Shown here piece after piece: positions 5,078-7,796 of a stretch of 7,796 nucleotides of DNA (position 1 is its first letter; each line of letters starts with the position of its first letter). Origin of the DNA: an uncultured Brevundimonas sp. (GTDB taxonomy: Bacteria > Pseudomonadota > Alphaproteobacteria > Caulobacterales > Caulobacteraceae); the NCBI GenBank assembly GCA_946481425.1, contig CAMLNT010000102.1:1-7796 (forward strand), read 5' to 3'. The notes beneath the pieces are model-generated. The model ran no database searches and had not been told where the DNA came from. It saw only the letters and a list, made by a program, of their open reading frames with translations. The translations under genes and the position numbers were made by a program.

Positions 5078-6739
5078 ATGACCGAACAGCCGGCGACAAC
5101 GCCCGGACAGCCGTCCCTCAGGACCGTCGTGGGGGCCTCCGCCGCCGGCACGGCCTTCGAGTGGTACGACTTCTTCATCTTCGGCTCGCTGACGACGATC
5201 ATCGCCCGGCACTTCTACGCCGACGTCGGCGAGGCCACTTCCTACATCCTGGCGCTGCTGACCTTCGGGGTCGGCTTCGTGGTCCGGCCACTGGGCGCGC
5301 TGGTCTTCGGCTGGTTCGGCGACCGGACGGGCCGCAAGACGACCTTTCTCGTCACCATCACCCTCATGGGCGTGGCCACCGTCCTGATCGGGCTCGTGCC
5401 GGACTATGACGCCATCGGCATCTGGGCCCCCATCACCCTGATCGTCCTGCGCATCCTCCAGGGCTTTGCGCTGGGCGGGGAGTACGGCGGAGCCGCCATC
5501 TATGTCGCCGAACACTCGCCGGCAGAGAAGCGCGGCTTCCTGACTGGCTGGATCCAGACCACCGCCGCCGTGGGCCTGATGGGCGCCCTGATCGTCATCC
5601 TGATCGTCCGCTCGATAGTGGGGACCGAGGCCTTCGACGAATGGGGCTGGCGCATTCCGTTCCTGCTCTCGGCTGTCCTCCTGGCCATCTCGCTCTGGAT
5701 CCGCCTCAAGCTGAACGAGAGCCCGGCCTACCAGCGCATGGAGGCCGAGAGTCACGCTCCGCGCGCGCCCTACCGCGAGGCCTTCGGCCAGTGGAAGAAC
5801 CTCAAGATCGTGCTGCTGGCCCTCGTCGCCATCATGTTCGCCCAGGGAGCCGTCTGGTACTGCGGCTACTTCTACACCCGGACCTTCATGGAGAAGTTCC
5901 TCAAGATCGACACGGCCACGGTCGACGGCCTGATCCTCGGCATCACCGTCATCTCGGCCTTCCTCTACGTCTTCTTCGGCTGGCTGTCGGACAGGATCGG
6001 CCGCAAGCCCGTCATGCTCGGCGGCATGATCCTGATGCTGGTGACCATCTTCCCGGGCTTCCACATCCTGGCTCAGGCCGGCAACCCGGCGCTGGCCGCA
6101 GCGCAGGAGCGGGCGCCCGTCAGCGTGATCGCCAATCCCGCGACCTGCTCGGTCCAGTTCGACCCCGTCGGGCGTGCGGCCTTCTCGACCTCCTGCGACA
6201 TCGCCAAGAGCGTGCTGTCCAACGCCGGCGTCTCCTATGAGAACGTCGCCGCCCCGGCCGGAAGCATCGCCCAGGTCCGCGTCGGCGATACGGTCGTCAC
6301 GTCCGTCGAGGGCGCTGGCCTGTCGACCGCCGACCTCGCCGCCGCCCGTACCGGCGTCCAGACCGAAATCGCCGCGGCCCTGGCCGCCCAGGGCTACCCG
6401 ACCGCAGCCGACCCCGAGGCCATCAATATCCCGGTCGTCTTCGGCGTCCTGCTGGTCTTCCTGATCGCGGCCACCGCCCTCTACGGACCCCAGGCCGCAG
6501 CCCTGGTCGAGCTCTTCCCGACCCGCATCCGCTACACGGCCATGAGCCTGCCCTACAACGTCGGCACCGGCTGGGTCGGGGGCCTGCTCCCCGCCGCCAG
6601 CTTCGCCCTCGTGGCCTGGCAGGGGAACATCTACTTCGGCCTCTGGTACACCGTCGTTTTCACCCTGATCGCGGCGCTGACCACCCTGTTCTTCCTTCCG
6701 GAGACGAGAGGCCGGGACCTGGACGCCGTCGAGACCTGA
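5078..6739 (+). CDS. MFS transporter, metabolite:H+ symporter (MHS) family, with large periplasmic insert
   Basis: Inner-membrane symporter of 553 residues in the MHS branch of the major facilitator superfamily (ProP, KgtP, ShiA relatives), which import organic acids, osmolytes or similar compounds with protons. MHS signatures are clear: FEWYDFFIFG (27-36); motif A GWFGDRTGRK (78-87) and its second-half copy GWLSDRIGRK (301-310); RILQGFALGGEYGGAA (125-140); WGWRIPFLL (189-197); ELFPTRIRYTAMS (478-490); and LPETRGRDLD (540-549). Twelve helices can be placed. Typical family members are about 430-450 residues; the excess is a hydrophilic segment of about 115 residues (335-449) between helices 9 and 10, which topology puts in the periplasm. 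It contains the only two cysteines of that segment (357 and 373). ATG 5078 has GGGAGG seven bases upstream. Substrate cannot be read. The gene appears monocistronic and ends four bases from the opposing GFA gene. Confidence 0.95.
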   Translation: MTEQPATTPGQPSLRTVVGASAAGTAFEWYDFFIFGSLTTIIARHFYADVGEATSYILALLTFGVGFVVRPLGALVFGWFGDRTGRKTTFLVTITLMGVATVLIGLVPDYDAIGIWAPITLIVLRILQGFALGGEYGGAAIYVAEHSPAEKRGFLTGWIQTTAAVGLMGALIVILIVRSIVGTEAFDEWGWRIPFLLSAVLLAISLWIRLKLNESPAYQRMEAESHAPRAPYREAFGQWKNLKIVLLALVAIMFAQGAVWYCGYFYTRTFMEKFLKIDTATVDGLILGITVISAFLYVFFGWLSDRIGRKPVMLGGMILMLVTIFPGFHILAQAGNPALAAAQERAPVSVIANPATCSVQFDPVGRAAFSTSCDIAKSVLSNAGVSYENVAAPAGSIAQVRVGDTVVTSVEGAGLSTADLAAARTGVQTEIAAALAAQGYPTAADPEAINIPVVFGVLLVFLIAATALYGPQAAALVELFPTRIRYTAMSLPYNVGTGWVGGLLPAASFALVAWQGNIYFGLWYTVVFTLIAALTTLFFLPETRGRDLDAVET

Positions 6740-6743
6740 GCGC

Positions 6744-7133
6744 TCAGGGCGGCGTCGGCTCCCGGGGGGCGTCGTCGCCCTCGATGCGGTAGTAGTCGCC
6801 CTTGTCGGCGGTGAAGATGTGCTTGGCCAGCTGCGTCCCGGTCGGGGCGTCGAACAAGCCCATGGCCACGGCGATGCGTTTTCGGCCCGGCACGTCCCAG
6901 AACATTGCCGAGCCGCAGACCGAGCACGATCCGCGCCTCACCTTCTCGGATGACTGGAACCAGCGGACGCTGTCCTCTCCGGTGATCGTGAGGTCCTCGC
7001 GCAGGATGTCGGTGGACGCCCAGACGTGACCCGACCAGCGGCGGCATTGCGAGCAATGGCAGGCATCGGGCCCGGGTAGCTCACCGCGAACCTCGACGCC
7101 GACTGCGCCACAGAGACAGCGTCCCGCGTGCAT
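6744..7133 (-). CDS. GFA-family zinc protein (glutathione-dependent formaldehyde-activating enzyme-like, DUF636)
   Basis: Protein of 129 residues with the full cysteine pattern of the GFA family: CLCG (C6, C8), CHCSQCRRWSGH (C25, C27, C30) and CSVCGS (C70, C73). These ligate one structural and one more labile zinc. The name comes from Gfa of Paracoccus, reported to speed the addition of formaldehyde to glutathione, but most members have no shown activity, so a specific formaldehyde role here is not established. Other conserved-looking stretches are VRRGSCSVCGSAMFWD (65-80) and AKHIFTADKGDYY (103-115). ATG 7133 is chosen for GAGG five bases upstream and because the CxCG motif normally lies right at the N-terminus; the long open frame upstream has no family similarity. 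No formaldehyde or glutathione dehydrogenase gene is adjacent. It is transcribed away from the protease gene. Confidence 0.93.
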   Translation of the reverse strand: MHAGRCLCGAVGVEVRGELPGPDACHCSQCRRWSGHVWASTDILREDLTITGEDSVRWFQSSEKVRRGSCSVCGSAMFWDVPGRKRIAVAMGLFDAPTGTQLAKHIFTADKGDYYRIEGDDAPREPTPP

Positions 7134-7149
7134 GATCGCCTCAATCTTA

Positions 7150-7170
7150 AATCTCTGACAGAACGAGATT
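7150..7170. repeat. Inverted repeat AATCTC-N9-GAGATT between GFA and CPBP genes
   Basis: Perfect 6-base arms separated by nine bases, with a smaller TCTG-A-CAGA palindrome (7154-7162) straddling its left half. The position, 7 bases upstream of the candidate -35 of the protease gene and 16 bases before the GFA start codon, would suit an operator for a regulator of both genes, or a stem-loop in the GFA leader. No regulator gene is in the window. Confidence 0.4.
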
Positions 7171-7176
7171 AGCCGA

Positions 7177-7206
7177 TTGCCAGACAGGGGTCGCGCGCGC
7201 TCAATC
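7177..7206 (+). promoter_or_regulatory. Candidate promoter for the CPBP protease gene
   Basis: TTGCCAG, a 15-base spacer, then GCTCAATC, which differs from the Caulobacter -10 pattern GCTANAWC at one position. The expected start of transcription, about six bases after the -10, falls at or next to the A of ATG 7212, so the message may be leaderless. The -35 match is only partial and the spacer is one base longer than the usual range. Confidence 0.35.
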
Positions 7207-7211
7207 GCGTC

Positions 7212-7796
7212 ATGTCGAACCGCTTGCAGATCGGGCTCTACCTCGCCCTCGTCACCGCCGCCTGCGCCGTCTTCAACGTCCTGATCATCCAGGGCGGCGG
7301 CATGGCCAATGAAGCCACCCACAAATGGATCTACGCCATTATGTGGGCGCCTGGCGTCTCGGCGATTCTGACCACCCTGATGGCTACGCGGTCGCTGAAG
7401 GGGCTGGGCTGGCTGCCCTGGCCGCCGGGACAGTTGCTGATCGGCTGGGCCGTGCCGGTCGTCTATGCCGTGCTGACGATCCTGGGGGCCATCGCCGTAG
7501 GCGCGGGCGCCCTGAACATCGCGGGCTGGAGCGATGCGGCGGCGATGATGGGGCTCGACGTCGGGCCGTGGGTGGGGCTTCTCGCCTTTGCCGCCTTCGG
7601 CACCCTGACGGGTCTGCTCAGCGCCACCGGCGAAGAACTCGGCTGGCGCGGTTTCCTGACGCCCGCGCTCGGGCGCGAGATGGGGTTCTGGAAGCTGAAC
7701 CTGATCTCGAGCCTGATCTGGCTGGCCTATCATCTGCCGGTCCTGCTGTTCGGAGGTTACTCCGGCGAGGGCACGCCGATCTGGTTCAGCCTGATC
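7212..7796 (+). CDS. CPBP/CAAX-type intramembrane metalloprotease (3' end missing)
   Basis: Membrane protein whose first 195 residues are in the window; the frame is open to the last base. Hydrophobic segments lie near 7-27, 42-60, 74-98, 119-138 and 160-180. The family motif EExxxR is present as GEELGWRGFL (E141, E142, R146), followed by WLAYHLPV with H174, the second motif (FxxxH type; here the aromatic is Trp). Together these supply the metal ligands and catalytic glutamates of CPBP proteases, related to Rce1 CAAX prenyl endopeptidases. The third motif (HxxxN/D) should lie beyond the edge. Bacterial members have been linked to bacteriocin self-immunity and peptide maturation; no bacteriocin gene is visible here, so the substrate is unknown. 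ATG 7212 is the first sensible start. It has no ribosome-binding site, but a promoter-like sequence ends just before it. Confidence 0.88.
   Translation, partial: MSNRLQIGLYLALVTAACAVFNVLIIQGGGMANEATHKWIYAIMWAPGVSAILTTLMATRSLKGLGWLPWPPGQLLIGWAVPVVYAVLTILGAIAVGAGALNIAGWSDAAAMMGLDVGPWVGLLAFAAFGTLTGLLSATGEELGWRGFLTPALGREMGFWKLNLISSLIWLAYHLPVLLFGGYSGEGTPIWFSLI

Larger units (their letters stand above)
7134..7211. other. Divergent promoter region, 78 bases
   Basis: Noticeably richer in A and T on its left half than the surrounding coding sequence, as expected for promoters. It carries the GFA ribosome-binding site (minus-strand GAGG, 7139-7142), an inverted repeat and a plus-strand promoter candidate, listed separately. 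I could not place a convincing promoter for the GFA gene. Confidence 0.5.

Noticed and set aside
4947..5099. In-frame extension of the lipoprotein upstream of ATG 4946
   Set aside because: It would bury the lipoprotein signal peptide 51 residues inside the protein and ignore a strong GGAGGAG site.
5071..5409. Frame starting at ATG 5071, seven bases before the symporter start
   Set aside because: It is an arginine-rich shifted reading of the symporter gene with no family features.
4931..6064. Long open frame of 377 codons on the minus strand opposite the symporter
   Set aside because: It is rich in Asp, Gly, Glu and Arg with no domain-like pattern, as expected of a GC-rich antisense frame to a clear MFS gene.
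7134..7733. Upstream extension of the GFA frame on the minus strand, opposite the CPBP gene
   Set aside because: The GFA family starts right before the CxCG motif, ATG 7133 has a ribosome-binding site, and the extension is low-complexity antisense of a motif-bearing protease gene.

Overview
The window is GC-rich, gene-dense bacterial chromosome with short gaps, frequent start/stop overlaps and alphaproteobacterial-looking proteins. Examples are a PchB-like AroQ chorismate mutase, an Fpr-type ferredoxin-NADP reductase ending in AFVG, and a membrane protein of the family often mislabelled 'cation/multidrug efflux pump'. My best guess is a member of the Caulobacteraceae, for instance Brevundimonas-like. 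This rests on family resemblance and composition, not on a database search. I see no tRNA, rRNA, CRISPR array, insertion sequence or prophage gene.

Layout, left to right. (1) Bases 3-1447, plus strand: the 3' part of an APC amino-acid permease, whose stop codon shares one base with the start of a small Hpt phosphotransfer protein. (2) Bases 1444-3084, minus strand: a probable operon transcribed leftward, consisting of a stand-alone 3D-domain protein, ferredoxin-NADP reductase (fpr) and a short AroQ/PchB-type chorismate mutase. The last two genes overlap. (3) Bases 3294-4558, plus strand: a two-TM membrane protein and a glutathione S-transferase-like protein joined by a TTGA overlap. (4) Bases 4563-4946, minus strand: a small cysteine-rich lipoprotein. 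(5) Bases 5078-6739, plus strand: a metabolite:H+ symporter (MFS, MHS family) with a roughly 115-residue periplasmic insertion. (6) Bases 6744-7133, minus strand: a GFA-family zinc protein. (7) Bases 7212-7796, plus strand: the 5' part of a CPBP/CAAX-type intramembrane protease, cut by the window edge and possibly leaderless.

The genes look like housekeeping or accessory metabolism (transport, redox, thiol chemistry, envelope) rather than one pathway. Three tail-to-tail gene pairs are packed so tightly (4-base overlap or 4-base gaps) that no separate terminator fits between them. Intergenic space is confined to three divergent promoter regions (3085-3293, 4947-5077, 7134-7211) and a 50-base gap (2567-2616). 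No stretch over 300 bases lacks a gene.

I found no clear undescribed multi-gene system. The items most worth a second look are the MFS periplasmic insert, the PchB-like mutase with Glu in place of the lyase Gln, the ten-cysteine lipoprotein, the Hpt protein coupled to a permease, and the possibly leaderless protease gene with a palindrome beside its promoter.
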